A stretch of DNA of 32,209 bases. It comes from Bacteroidales bacterium (GTDB taxonomy: Bacteria > Bacteroidota > Bacteroidia > Bacteroidales > UBA932). Where the stretch lies: NCBI GenBank assembly GCA_017471045.1, contig JAFUWZ010000019.1:1-32209 (forward strand), given 5' to 3'. The notes under the pieces are model-generated. The model was not told the DNA's origin and searched no databases. It saw only the letters and a list, made by a program, of their open reading frames with translations. Numbering within the stretch: position 1 is the stretch's first letter; each line of letters starts with the position of its first letter. Shown here in pieces: positions 9,111 through 16,598 of this stretch. The position numbers and the translations under genes are program-made.

Positions 9111-10098
9111 CCTCCTGTGCTGCAACGTGGGCCGCCGAGGCCGCCTGATGCTGGACTTCCGCAAGAGCCTGGCCGGGAAAGGACGGATCATCGGCACCGA
9201 CAACTGGTCGGTGGCGCCGGCCCTTTTTCTGGCCGACAAGATGTACATGGTCCCCAAAATCCATGACCCGGCCTACATGGAGGCCGTTTTCGACATCTGC
9301 AAGCGCGAGCGGATCAAGGCCGTCAGCTCCTTCATCGATCCCGAGATCGAACTGCTATCCGCGCATCGGGACAATTTCCTCGCCCGCGGCATCCTGCCGC
9401 TCTGCCCCACCGCCCGGACGGCGCACCTGTGCTTCGACAAATACGAAATGTTCCGCCACCTGCACAGCCACGGCGTCCGCACCGTCCTGACCTACCGGAC
9501 GCCCGAAGACTTCAAAGACGGTCTTTCGCGGGGTGAAATTGATTTCCCCGTCTTCATCAAGCCCGTCACCGGCAGCGGGAGCGTCGGGGCCCGGCGGGTG
9601 GATGACATGGAGACCTTGGAGGAACTCTTCAAGGAAGCCCGATTCGACTACATCATCCAGGAACTGATGCGCGAAGGCGACTGTGATGCAGATGTCTACG
9701 TGGACTGCATCTCCCATGAAGTCGTGTCCGTCTTCAGCAAACGCAAGATCGAGACCCGCATCGGAGGCGCCTCCAAGACCGTCAGCTTCAAGGATCCGGC
9801 CCTCTTCGACTTCGTCCGGGAAGTCTGCTCCGTCCTGGAACTCAGCGGGCCCTGCGACATGGACTTCTTCCTCAAGGACGGACAATACTGCCTGTCGGAG
9901 ATCAATCCCCGCTTCGGCGGAGCCTACCTGCATGCATACGGTGCCGGCGTTGACTTCATGCCGCTGATCCTGCGCAACATAGACGGACTGGCCAACGAGC
10001 CCGTCATCGGCCGCTACGACGAAGGTGTGCTAATGCTGATGTACGACGACGTCGTGATCACCCGCGAATCCGAACTGCTCAGAGACTACCATGAATAA
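9100..10098 (+). CDS. ATP-grasp ligase (carbamoyl-phosphate-synthase-like) in the nonulosonic acid cluster
   Basis: A 332-residue ATP-grasp protein. ATP-grasp enzymes activate a carboxylate as an acyl phosphate and join it to an amine or thiol. The ATG at 9100 is chosen because the preceding 23 codons lie inside the upstream gene in another frame and the conserved fold begins at CCNVGRRGR. The N-terminal pre-ATP-grasp domain spans about residues 1-105. The ATP-binding part has DFPVFIKPVTGSGSVG (the P-loop-like Lys and Gly-rich loop), IIQELM, and the metal-binding CDMDFFL with SEINPRFGGAY. Those last acidic and Asn residues are the usual Mg2+ ligands. The relatives are CarB/PylC-like rather than D-Ala ligase. 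Tight overlap with the LysA-like gene and legI makes a sugar-acylating role likely; the substrates are unknown. Confidence 0.82.
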   Translation: MEYNLLCCNVGRRGRLMLDFRKSLAGKGRIIGTDNWSVAPALFLADKMYMVPKIHDPAYMEAVFDICKRERIKAVSSFIDPEIELLSAHRDNFLARGILPLCPTARTAHLCFDKYEMFRHLHSHGVRTVLTYRTPEDFKDGLSRGEIDFPVFIKPVTGSGSVGARRVDDMETLEELFKEARFDYIIQELMREGDCDADVYVDCISHEVVSVFSKRKIETRIGGASKTVSFKDPALFDFVREVCSVLELSGPCDMDFFLKDGQYCLSEINPRFGGAYLHAYGAGVDFMPLILRNIDGLANEPVIGRYDEGVLMLMYDDVVITRESELLRDYHE

Positions 10099-11089
10099 GA
10101 CCTTTATCATCGCCGAGGCCGGCGTCAACCACAACGGGCGTCTCGACCTGGCTTTCCGGCTCTGCGATGCCGCCCGGGCCGCCGGAGCCGATGCCGTCAA
10201 GTTCCAGACCTGGGTCACGGAGAAAATCGTGACCGCGGACACGGCGATGGCCGGCTACCAGCAGCGCAACCTCGATTCTGACCAGAGCCAATACCGGATG
10301 TTGAAGGCCCTGGAGTTGAGTTATGCCCAGTTCGCCAAGATCAAACGCTATTGCGACACCCTGGGCATCACCTTTCTTTCGACCGGCGACAACCCGGAAG
10401 ACATTGATTTCCTGCTGGGACTGGGCATGCCCTGCATCAAGCTCGGATCCGGCGACATCACCAACATTCCCCTGCTGCGACACGTGGGCCGCTGCGCGCG
10501 TCCTGTGCTGCTCTCGACCGGCATGTCCGACCTGGAGCAAGTCCGCAGGGCCTACGGGACCCTGCGTGAAGCCGGCGCAAAGGATATCACCGTCCTTCAC
10601 TGCACGACCAACTATCCCTGTCCGCCCGAAGAAGTCAACCTGCGGGCCATGCAGACGCTCGCCCGCGAACTGGACTGCCCGGTCGGATACTCCGACCATA
10701 CGCTGGGCACGGAAGTGCCCGTCGCCGCGGTGGCGATAGGTGCCTGCGTGATCGAGAAACACCTTACCCTCGACCGGACGATGGAAGGGCCCGACCACCC
10801 GGCTTCGATGGAACCGGACGAATTCCACGAGATGGTACGGCAGATCCGCCACATCGAATCCGCCCTCGGGGACGGGATCAAGCGTCCCAACGACAGCGAA
10901 CGCGCCATCGCCGGATCCGTCCTCAAACGGATCGTGGCCCAGCGCGACATCCGGAAGGGCGAAGTGCTGGACGAGACCGTGCTGGCTGTCAAGCGCTCCC
11001 CCACCGGTCTGGGCGCCGACCGGTGGGATGAGGTATGCCACACCCGGGCCATCCGGGATTTTCACCAAGACGAAGCGATCGAAATATGA
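10091..11089 (+). CDS. legI: Nonulosonic acid synthase, LegI/NeuB family
   Basis: Condenses the 2,4-diamino-6-deoxymannose derivative with phosphoenolpyruvate to form the nine-carbon legionaminic acid. The 332 residues contain the NeuB TIM barrel followed by a C-terminal SAF (antifreeze-like) domain of about 55 residues (RDIRKGEVLDETVLAVKR). Barrel landmarks are EAGVNHNG, DAVKFQTW, KLGSGDITN, LSTGMSDLEQV, HCTTNYP, GYSDHTLG, and EKHLTLDRTMEGPDH, which carries metal- and phosphate-binding residues. It overlaps the ATP-grasp gene by 8 bases and legF by ATGA. LegI rather than NeuB or PseI is preferred because legB, legC and legG are present. Confidence 0.92.
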   Translation: MNKTFIIAEAGVNHNGRLDLAFRLCDAARAAGADAVKFQTWVTEKIVTADTAMAGYQQRNLDSDQSQYRMLKALELSYAQFAKIKRYCDTLGITFLSTGDNPEDIDFLLGLGMPCIKLGSGDITNIPLLRHVGRCARPVLLSTGMSDLEQVRRAYGTLREAGAKDITVLHCTTNYPCPPEEVNLRAMQTLARELDCPVGYSDHTLGTEVPVAAVAIGACVIEKHLTLDRTMEGPDHPASMEPDEFHEMVRQIRHIESALGDGIKRPNDSERAIAGSVLKRIVAQRDIRKGEVLDETVLAVKRSPTGLGADRWDEVCHTRAIRDFHQDEAIEI

Positions 11090-11808
11090 AGACACTCATC
11101 ACGATATGCGCCCGGGGCGGATCGAAAGGCATCCCCGGCAAGAACATCAAGCCCATTGCCGGCAAGCCCCTGATCGCCTACAGCATCGACTGCGCCCGCA
11201 AGGTCGGCGACGCCCTCCCGGGCGGGGCGGATATCCTCCTCTCGACGGACTCGGACGAGATCCGCGCCTGCGCGGCCCGATGGGGCCTGGAGAGCGACTA
11301 CCGGCGGCCGGCGCGCCTGGCGGAAGACCATTGTGCCAAGCTGGACGCCATTGCGGACGCCCTGGAATGGAGTGAAGCCCGCCAGGGCTGCCGTTACGAC
11401 TGTCTGCTGGACCTGGACTGTACTTCACCCCTGCGCACCGTCGATGACGTCCTGGAAGCTTTCCGCATTCTGGAGGGCGATCCGCAGGCCCTGGATATCT
11501 TTTCCGTCAGTCCGGCCTCCCGCAACCCCTATTTCAACATGGTGGAGCAGAATCCGTCCGGATACTACAGCCTGGTCAAGGACGGCAGCCGCTTCACGAC
11601 GCGCCAGAGCGCTCCGGCCGTCTATGATATGAACGCATCGTTCTACATCTACCGGCGCGCTTTCTTCGAGCAGGGCCTGCGCGACCCCAACACCTCCCGT
11701 TCGCTCGTCTATGTGATGCAGCATCGCTGCTTCGACCTCGACGAGCCCGTCGATTTCGAATTCATGCGTTTCCTGCTGGAGCAGCATAAACTGGGATTTG
11801 AGCTATGA
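11086..11808 (+). CDS. legF: CMP-nonulosonic acid (CMP-legionaminate) cytidylyltransferase
   Basis: Activates the free nonulosonic acid with CTP to the CMP-sugar used by glycosyltransferases. It has 240 residues; the ATG at 11086 overlaps the legI stop and begins right at the conserved core. Family motifs are ICARGGSKGIPGKNIKP (CTP-binding N-terminus), the LDLDCTSPLRTVDDV segment, and a C-terminal FDLDEPVDFEF in which Asp residues bind Mg2+. It resembles NeuA, LegF and PtmB; the assignment among these rests on the neighbouring genes. Overlap with the next gene is 4 bases. Confidence 0.9.
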   Translation: MKTLITICARGGSKGIPGKNIKPIAGKPLIAYSIDCARKVGDALPGGADILLSTDSDEIRACAARWGLESDYRRPARLAEDHCAKLDAIADALEWSEARQGCRYDCLLDLDCTSPLRTVDDVLEAFRILEGDPQALDIFSVSPASRNPYFNMVEQNPSGYYSLVKDGSRFTTRQSAPAVYDMNASFYIYRRAFFEQGLRDPNTSRSLVYVMQHRCFDLDEPVDFEFMRFLLEQHKLGFEL

Positions 11809-12713
11809 ACGTCTTGATCGTCGGCCTGGGCTCCATCGCCCGCAGGCACATCGCCGCCCTGCGGCACATCGACCCGGAGGCCGGAATCGTCGCCCTGCGC
11901 CACGACACGGCCGGCATCCCGCTGCCCGGTGTGCGGGATATCTATTCCCTGGACGAGATGGAGAGCCGTCCCGACTTCGCCATCATCTCCAATCCCACCG
12001 CCCTGCACGCGGAGACCATCCGCGCCCTGCTGCCGCTGCGCGTGCCGCTTTTCATCGAGAAACCCTTATTCGCAGGTCTTGGCCATGAGGACCTGCTGGA
12101 AGAGATCCGCCGGCTCGGCATCCTGACCTATGTGGCATGCAACATGCGCTTCCTGGACACCCTGCGCTGGCTGCGCGGGCAAGTCGAGGCGCTCCGGATC
12201 AACGAGGTCAACGTCTATTGCGGCTCGTATCTGCCGGATTGGCGCCCGGGCACGGACTGGCGCCGGTGCTACAGCGCCCGGACCGAACTCGGAGGCGGCG
12301 TCCACATCGACCTGATCCACGAGTTCGACTACATCCATTGGATCTTCGGTGATCCGCAGCAGGTGCGCAAGACGCTCCGGCATCGCTCCAGCCTCGGCAT
12401 CGGAGCCGTGGACTATGCCAATTACTGCCTGGAGTATGAGGATTTCTGCATCTCTGTGGTGCTCAATTACTACCGCCGCGACTACAAGCGCACCGTCGAA
12501 GTCGTCGCCGAAGAAGGTACCTGGACGGCGGACCTGGCCTCGGGACGCGTAACGGACGCGGACGGCCGGACGCTCTTCGAGAGCAGCCAGGACGATGACG
12601 AAGTCTATTGGGCGCAAATGAACTATTTCCTATCTTTGCTCCGGAAGGAGGCGCCCGCCTCTTCCAATGACGTATTTGAAGCCTACGAGGTATTGAAACT
12701 ATGCTTGGGATAA
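11805..12713 (+). CDS. Gfo/Idh/MocA-family oxidoreductase (PtmF-like position)
   Basis: A 302-residue NAD(P)-dependent oxidoreductase. The N-terminal Rossmann motif is VGLGSIARRH (residues 6-15). The EKP motif, FIEKPLFAG, is near 85-93. A GGGVHIDLIHEFDYIHWIFG segment provides the His pair of the Gfo/Idh active site. A similar oxidoreductase together with an SDR (PtmA) is found in the Campylobacter legionaminic locus, where these proteins help form GlcN-6-phosphate for the GDP-GlcNAc branch. That role is a reasonable guess here but is not shown by the sequence. It overlaps legF by 4 bases and the SDR gene by 13 bases. Confidence 0.8.
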   Translation: MNVLIVGLGSIARRHIAALRHIDPEAGIVALRHDTAGIPLPGVRDIYSLDEMESRPDFAIISNPTALHAETIRALLPLRVPLFIEKPLFAGLGHEDLLEEIRRLGILTYVACNMRFLDTLRWLRGQVEALRINEVNVYCGSYLPDWRPGTDWRRCYSARTELGGGVHIDLIHEFDYIHWIFGDPQQVRKTLRHRSSLGIGAVDYANYCLEYEDFCISVVLNYYRRDYKRTVEVVAEEGTWTADLASGRVTDADGRTLFESSQDDDEVYWAQMNYFLSLLRKEAPASSNDVFEAYEVLKLCLG

Positions 12714-13456
12714 AAGACAAAACCATCATCGTGACCGGGGGCTGCGGCCTGATCGGCCGGGAAATCGTGCGGGAACTCCATGAGGCGGGGGCCCGGGTGC
12801 TCAACGCCGACCTCACATTGGAGACCGACCCCGACGCGGGGACCTTCCACCTCGACCTGTCCGACAATGCCTCCATCGACGCCCTGGTCGCCTTTGCGAA
12901 GGAGCGCTTCGACCGGATCGACGCCTTGATCAACAGCGCTTACCCCCACACACGGGACTGGAGCGATTATTTCTTCGAAGACGAACCCTTCGAGCATTTC
13001 AAACGCAACGTCGAGCTCCAGCTCGACAGCGTCTTCTACCTCGACCAGCAGGTCGCGAAAGTGATGATGGAACAAAGAGGCGGCGCCATCGTCAACTTCG
13101 GATCCATCTACGGCATCGTCGGCAACAATTTCACCATTTACGAAGAATACGGCGGCACCTCCACGGGCGCCTATTGTGCCATCAAGGGCGGCATTATCAA
13201 TTTCACGCGCTACCTGGCCTCCTACCTCGGCAAATGGAACATCCGGGTCAACTGCGTCTCCCCCGGCGGCGTCTTCGACCGCAACAGCCCCGAGCAGAAC
13301 GAGATCTTTATCCGGAACTATACCCGCCAGTGCCCGATGAAACGGATGGCGGAGCCCGAAGACATCGCTCCCGTAGCGATCTTCCTGGCCTCCGACATGG
13401 CCCGCTATGTCACCGGGCAGAACGTGGCCGCCGACGGCGGATGGACCTGCATCTGA
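12701..13456 (+). CDS. ptmA: Short-chain dehydrogenase/reductase, PtmA-like
   Basis: A 251-residue classical SDR. NAD(P)-binding TGGCGLIGREI sits at 12-22. The catalytic set is S135 (NFGSIYG), Y158 and K162 (YCAIK), and the C-terminal NVAADGGWTCI is the usual SDR end. PtmA homologues belong to legionaminic acid loci that use GDP-GlcNAc, where they act early, before the nucleotidyltransferase. The adjacent Gfo/Idh gene and the CBS-nucleotidyltransferase fit that set. Gene overlap is 13 bases at the start, and only one base separates its stop from the next ATG. Other SDRs could look the same, so the name depends on context. Confidence 0.78.
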   Translation: MLGIKDKTIIVTGGCGLIGREIVRELHEAGARVLNADLTLETDPDAGTFHLDLSDNASIDALVAFAKERFDRIDALINSAYPHTRDWSDYFFEDEPFEHFKRNVELQLDSVFYLDQQVAKVMMEQRGGAIVNFGSIYGIVGNNFTIYEEYGGTSTGAYCAIKGGIINFTRYLASYLGKWNIRVNCVSPGGVFDRNSPEQNEIFIRNYTRQCPMKRMAEPEDIAPVAIFLASDMARYVTGQNVAADGGWTCI

Positions 13457-13457
13457 C

Positions 13458-14480
13458 ATGAAATACACGATCGATACCACCGCGAGCGTCCAGGACGCGC
13501 TCGCCCTGCTGGAGAGCAACGACATCCAGACCCTCTTCGTCACCGATGCCGAAGGGCACATGAAAGGGACCCTTTCTGACGGGGATGTCCGCCGGGGCAT
13601 GCTTGTCGGCGCCCGGATGGACAGTCCGGTCTCGGACGTGATGCACCGGGATTTCAAGTTCCTGCGCAAGGAAGCTTTCAGCGTCGCGGACATCAAGGCT
13701 TTCCGGGAGAAGCGTATCCTCTTCATCCCCATCCTGGACCGTGAGGACCGGATCGTCGATACCGTCAATCTGGTGCGGTACCGCTCGCGCCTTCCCCTCA
13801 CGGCCGTCCTGATGGCCGGAGGCAAGGGAGAACGGCTGCGTCCGCTGACGGAGCATACGCCCAAGCCTCTGCTTCCGGTCGGAGACAAGGCCATCATCGA
13901 CCACAACGTGGACCGGCTGCTCTCTTTCGGCATCCGAGACATCCATGTGACCGTCAATTACCTGGCCGGACAGATCGAGTCGCATTTTGCCGCGCCGCGC
14001 GACGGCGTCAGTCTGCATTGCCACCGTGAGCCCGCTTTCCTGGGCACGATCGGATCGTTGCGGCTCATCCCGGACCTCGCCGAAGACACGGTCCTGGTGA
14101 TGAACTCCGACCTCTTCACCAACATCGACATCGAGGATTTCTACCTGCATTTCCGGGAGCATGGCGCGGACCTGTCCGTCGCCGCCGTCCCCTACAACGT
14201 ATCCATCCCTTACGGCATCCTGGACCTGGACGGACGGGATGTGAAAGGGATCATCGAAAAACCGGTTTTCAATTACTACGTGGGGGCAGGCATCTATCTG
14301 ATGAAGAAATCCGTGATCAGAGAGATCCCGGAAGGGGAACGCTTCCACGCAACCGACCTGATCAGCCGCCTGATTGCCGGCGGGCGCAAGGTCATCCGCT
14401 ACCCGCTCAACGGGACCTGGATCGACATCGGCACCCTTCGGGAATACCAGAAAGCCAACGATCTGATCCGGCACCTGTAA
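13458..14480 (+). CDS. ptmE: CBS-domain nucleotidyltransferase, PtmE-like (glucosamine-1-phosphate guanylyltransferase)
   Basis: A 340-residue fusion of a tandem CBS domain (about 1-112) with a nucleotidyltransferase (about 115-340). The CBS part has TLFVTDAEGHMKGTLSDGD and FIPILDREDRIV, each a typical CBS strand pair that senses a nucleotide. The transferase signature GGKGERLRP is at 121-129, with TPKPLLPVG after it and a NSDLFTNID metal-binding Asp. PtmE of Campylobacter has this same architecture and makes GDP-GlcN for legionaminic acid. The ATG at 13458 follows the SDR stop by one base; earlier in-frame starts lie inside the SDR gene. It is the last gene of the cluster, followed by 79 bases with no strong terminator. 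Confidence 0.85.
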   Translation: MKYTIDTTASVQDALALLESNDIQTLFVTDAEGHMKGTLSDGDVRRGMLVGARMDSPVSDVMHRDFKFLRKEAFSVADIKAFREKRILFIPILDREDRIVDTVNLVRYRSRLPLTAVLMAGGKGERLRPLTEHTPKPLLPVGDKAIIDHNVDRLLSFGIRDIHVTVNYLAGQIESHFAAPRDGVSLHCHREPAFLGTIGSLRLIPDLAEDTVLVMNSDLFTNIDIEDFYLHFREHGADLSVAAVPYNVSIPYGILDLDGRDVKGIIEKPVFNYYVGAGIYLMKKSVIREIPEGERFHATDLISRLIAGGRKVIRYPLNGTWIDIGTLREYQKANDLIRHL

Positions 14481-14559
14481 AATTTCCGTTAACAAATACG
14501 GAAGATGTGCGTCCTATATCGGGCTCCGGTTCGGAGACCCGATGCAAACAACGTTGATC

Positions 14560-15063
14560 ATGAAAAGATTATTACTGATTGCCAGCCTGCTGCTCCTGAC
14601 ACTGCATCCTCTCGCGGGGGGCGGCATCTCCAAGACCCAGATGACATCCTTCCTGACCGACTGCCAGCGCTACGAAGGGGTGGAAGTCGTTCAACTCGGC
14701 GGTCTGGCAACCTTTGCGCTCCGGAGCGCTGTCAAAATCGCAGCCGCCGATGATCCCGAGACCCGCGAACTGCTGAAACTCATCAGGAGTATCAAACGCA
14801 TCTCCGTCATGGAGTACGAAGACTGCAAGCCTTCCGTCCGCGAGAAGATCACCCGCAAGCTGGACCGCATGCTCAGGGGCGCAGACCTGCTCATGGAGAC
14901 CAAGGACGGGACGGAGCGGATGCAGATCTACGGCGTCGTGGACGAGTCTGCCGGCACGGTCAAGGATTTCGTGCTCCACACGCCCGCCAGCGCTTCGCTG
15001 ATCTGCATTTTCGGATCCATTCCGATCGAGAAACTCACCAAGATCGCCGCCGAGAATGACTGA
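14560..15063 (+). CDS. DUF4252-type secreted protein, first copy
   Basis: A 167-residue protein with an N-terminal signal segment (MKRLLLIASLLLLTL) that has no lipobox Cys, so it is likely periplasmic. It resembles the DUF4252 proteins of Bacteroidetes: a helix with a FLTDCQRYEGVEVVQLGG strand, then LLKLIRSIKRISVMEYEDC, and a C-terminal LICIFGSIPIEKLTKIA. The function of the family is unknown. The ATG at 14560 is preferred over one six codons earlier because it begins the hydrophobic segment directly. It overlaps the sigma factor gene by 8 bases, so it is made together with it. A second, divergent copy closes the module at 15936. Confidence 0.75.
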   Translation: MKRLLLIASLLLLTLHPLAGGGISKTQMTSFLTDCQRYEGVEVVQLGGLATFALRSAVKIAAADDPETRELLKLIRSIKRISVMEYEDCKPSVREKITRKLDRMLRGADLLMETKDGTERMQIYGVVDESAGTVKDFVLHTPASASLICIFGSIPIEKLTKIAAEND

Positions 15064-15535
15064 GGCCCGGTTCCATACGGAGTATCTGTCCCTGTCCGCC
15101 ACGTTGTACCGGATCGCATGCTATATGCTCGAATCCGAGGTCGAGGCAGAAGATGCCGTTCAGGAACTGTATCTGAAACTCTGGGAGAGCCGGGACATGC
15201 TGGACGAGGTCCGCAACCCGAAGGCTTATGCCATCACCCTGCTCAAGAACCTCTGCCTCGACCGGCTGCGCAAAGCGCGCAAGCTCAGTTTCCCGGCACA
15301 GATGCCCGAGCCGGAAAGCCCGCATCGCCAAGACGAGGAGATGGACAGCAAGATGCGCCTCGACAAGGTCCTGGAGGCTGTCAAAGCCCTGCCGGACCGC
15401 CAGCGGGAGATCCTGCTCCTGCGTACCGTCGAAGGCCTCCCGTATGAAGAGATCGCCCGGCGGACCGGGATGAATTACCTGACCCTCCGCGTGTTGCTGT
15501 CCCGCGCACGCTCCACCTTAAAGAACCGGTTATGA
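15056..15535 (+). CDS. ECF-type RNA polymerase sigma factor
   Basis: A 159-residue sigma-70 family protein of extracytoplasmic-function size. Region 2 is visible as YRIACYMLESEVEAEDAVQE followed by LYLKLWE, the DNA-melting and -10 binding helices. Region 4 is LPDRQREILLLRTVEGLPYEEIARRTG with the recognition helix NYLTLRVLLSRARSTLKNRL. It lies between two DUF4252 genes and is overlapped by 4 bases by a small membrane protein, the usual arrangement for a sigma/anti-sigma pair. The signal and target promoters are unknown; autoregulation of this operon would be typical. Confidence 0.92.
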   Translation: MTEARFHTEYLSLSATLYRIACYMLESEVEAEDAVQELYLKLWESRDMLDEVRNPKAYAITLLKNLCLDRLRKARKLSFPAQMPEPESPHRQDEEMDSKMRLDKVLEAVKALPDRQREILLLRTVEGLPYEEIARRTGMNYLTLRVLLSRARSTLKNRL

Positions 15536-15939
15536 AGACGATAGAAGAATGGGAAAAACTCCGTTGGGAAGACCTGGAAGCCGCCGCTTCCGCGGAAAAG
15601 ATCCCCGTACCGAAAGGACTGGATGAGCGGATTGCCCTGACCCTGGCGGCCTTTTCCGCCAGCCGGGAGCACAGCGATGCCCGGCCGGCGCGCCGGCGCG
15701 CCGTGTCCGTTTCGGCCGTTGCCGCCGCTGCAGTCCTTTCCGCCCTGCTGGCCCTCCCCCGACTGTCCGTCCGGGAGCCCAAGGATACCTTCGACGACCC
15801 TTACCTGGCCTATGCCGCGGTGGAAAAAGCTTTCCAAAGCATCTCCCGTAAAATGAGCACCGGCCTCGAACTGGCCAAAGAGGTCCAGCCTACAGCCGAC
15901 AAGCCCCTCCATATCCTCGAAAAAATCAACAGACAATGA
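15532..15939 (+). CDS. Probable membrane anti-sigma factor
   Basis: A 135-residue protein coupled to the sigma gene by an ATGA overlap. Its cytoplasmic N-terminus (1-53) is rich in Glu and Arg. A single hydrophobic segment follows at about 57-74 (VSVSAVAAAAVLSALLAL), then a soluble C-terminal part likely in the periplasm. This N-in, single-span layout next to an ECF sigma gene is the basis for the call. There is no recognisable zinc-binding HxxxCxxC anti-sigma motif. The C-terminal half (AYAAVEKAFQSISRKM) is a helix of unknown role. The next gene, a DUF4252 protein, overlaps by 4 bases. Confidence 0.6.
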   Translation: MKTIEEWEKLRWEDLEAAASAEKIPVPKGLDERIALTLAAFSASREHSDARPARRRAVSVSAVAAAAVLSALLALPRLSVREPKDTFDDPYLAYAAVEKAFQSISRKMSTGLELAKEVQPTADKPLHILEKINRQ

Positions 15940-16424
15940 AACGCATATTGATCCTCGCAGCCGCCGCGCTGCTTTGCGCCTGGAGCGCATCCGCCCAGAG
16001 CGGGAAAAGCATCTACCAGAAGTATTCCGACGCGGAAAATGTCAGCGCCGTGTACATCTCCCCCGCCATGTTCCGTCTCATCGGAAAGATACCGGACCTG
16101 GAAGTCGGGGAGAGCCATGTCAACCTCGCGCCGCTCATCCGCTCCCTGTCCGGCCTCTACATCATCACCAGCGAGAACAGCCGGGTCAATAACAAGATGG
16201 TCTCCGAAGTCAACCATTTCATTTCCAGCGGCCGGTACGAACTGATGATGGAAGCCAAGGACGCCGGCGAAGTCGTACGGATGTATACGGTCGGCACTGA
16301 GAAACTCGTCAACAGCTTCGTCATGCTCTCGGCAGGAGGCTCCGAGACGACCTTCATTTGCCTCGACGGCCAGATGGACCGGCAGGAGCTGGAAGGCATC
16401 CTGGTCGAGACGATGAAAGACTGA
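15936..16424 (+). CDS. DUF4252-type secreted protein, second copy
   Basis: A 162-residue protein with a clear signal peptide (residues 1-21, ASAQ cleavage site). The mature part has DUF4252-like segments: YSDAENVSAVYISPAMFRLIG, LAPLIRSLSGLYIIT and TFICLDGQMDRQELEGIL. It shares layout with the first copy at 14560 but little exact sequence, so the duplication looks old. It is last in the four-gene sigma module and is followed by a strong hairpin. A periplasmic sensing role is possible but not shown. Confidence 0.78.
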   Translation: MKRILILAAAALLCAWSASAQSGKSIYQKYSDAENVSAVYISPAMFRLIGKIPDLEVGESHVNLAPLIRSLSGLYIITSENSRVNNKMVSEVNHFISSGRYELMMEAKDAGEVVRMYTVGTEKLVNSFVMLSAGGSETTFICLDGQMDRQELEGILVETMKD

Positions 16425-16440
16425 CCGGCCCCATTCCATT

Positions 16441-16472
16441 GAAAGGCGGGAATCTCACGACTCCCGCCTTTC
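16441..16472 (+). terminator. Hairpin terminator closing the sigma/DUF4252 module
   Basis: A perfect 11-bp stem (GAAAGGCGGGA / TCCCGCCTTTC) with a 10-base loop starts 16 bases after the stop codon. The following bases are T/A rich but lack a long T run, so termination may be partial. Confidence 0.7.
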
Positions 16473-16569
16473 ATATATTACAATACAAAGTGAACACTGA
16501 TAAGATGCAGGAAAGTGGCGTTTCGTTGTATTCGGATCGCGTTTTTTTTAGTTTTTCCGCTTTTCTGCC

Positions 16570-16577
16570 TATCTTTG
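16570..16577 (+). promoter_or_regulatory. Bacteroidota -7 box for kdtA
   Basis: TATCTTTG is an exact match to the Bacteroidota TAnnTTTG element; T-rich sequence lies around the expected -33 position. Transcription would start near 16584, which favours the ATG at 16599 over the earlier GTG at 16515. Confidence 0.6.
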
Positions 16578-16598
16578 GACATTCATGGGGAAGTGCTG

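Noticed and set aside
14484-14503. Short inverted repeat TTCCGT/ACGGAA after the nonulosonic acid cluster
   Set aside because: Only six pairs with an 8-base loop and no T run, so it is too weak to call a terminator; it might be an operator for the sigma module.
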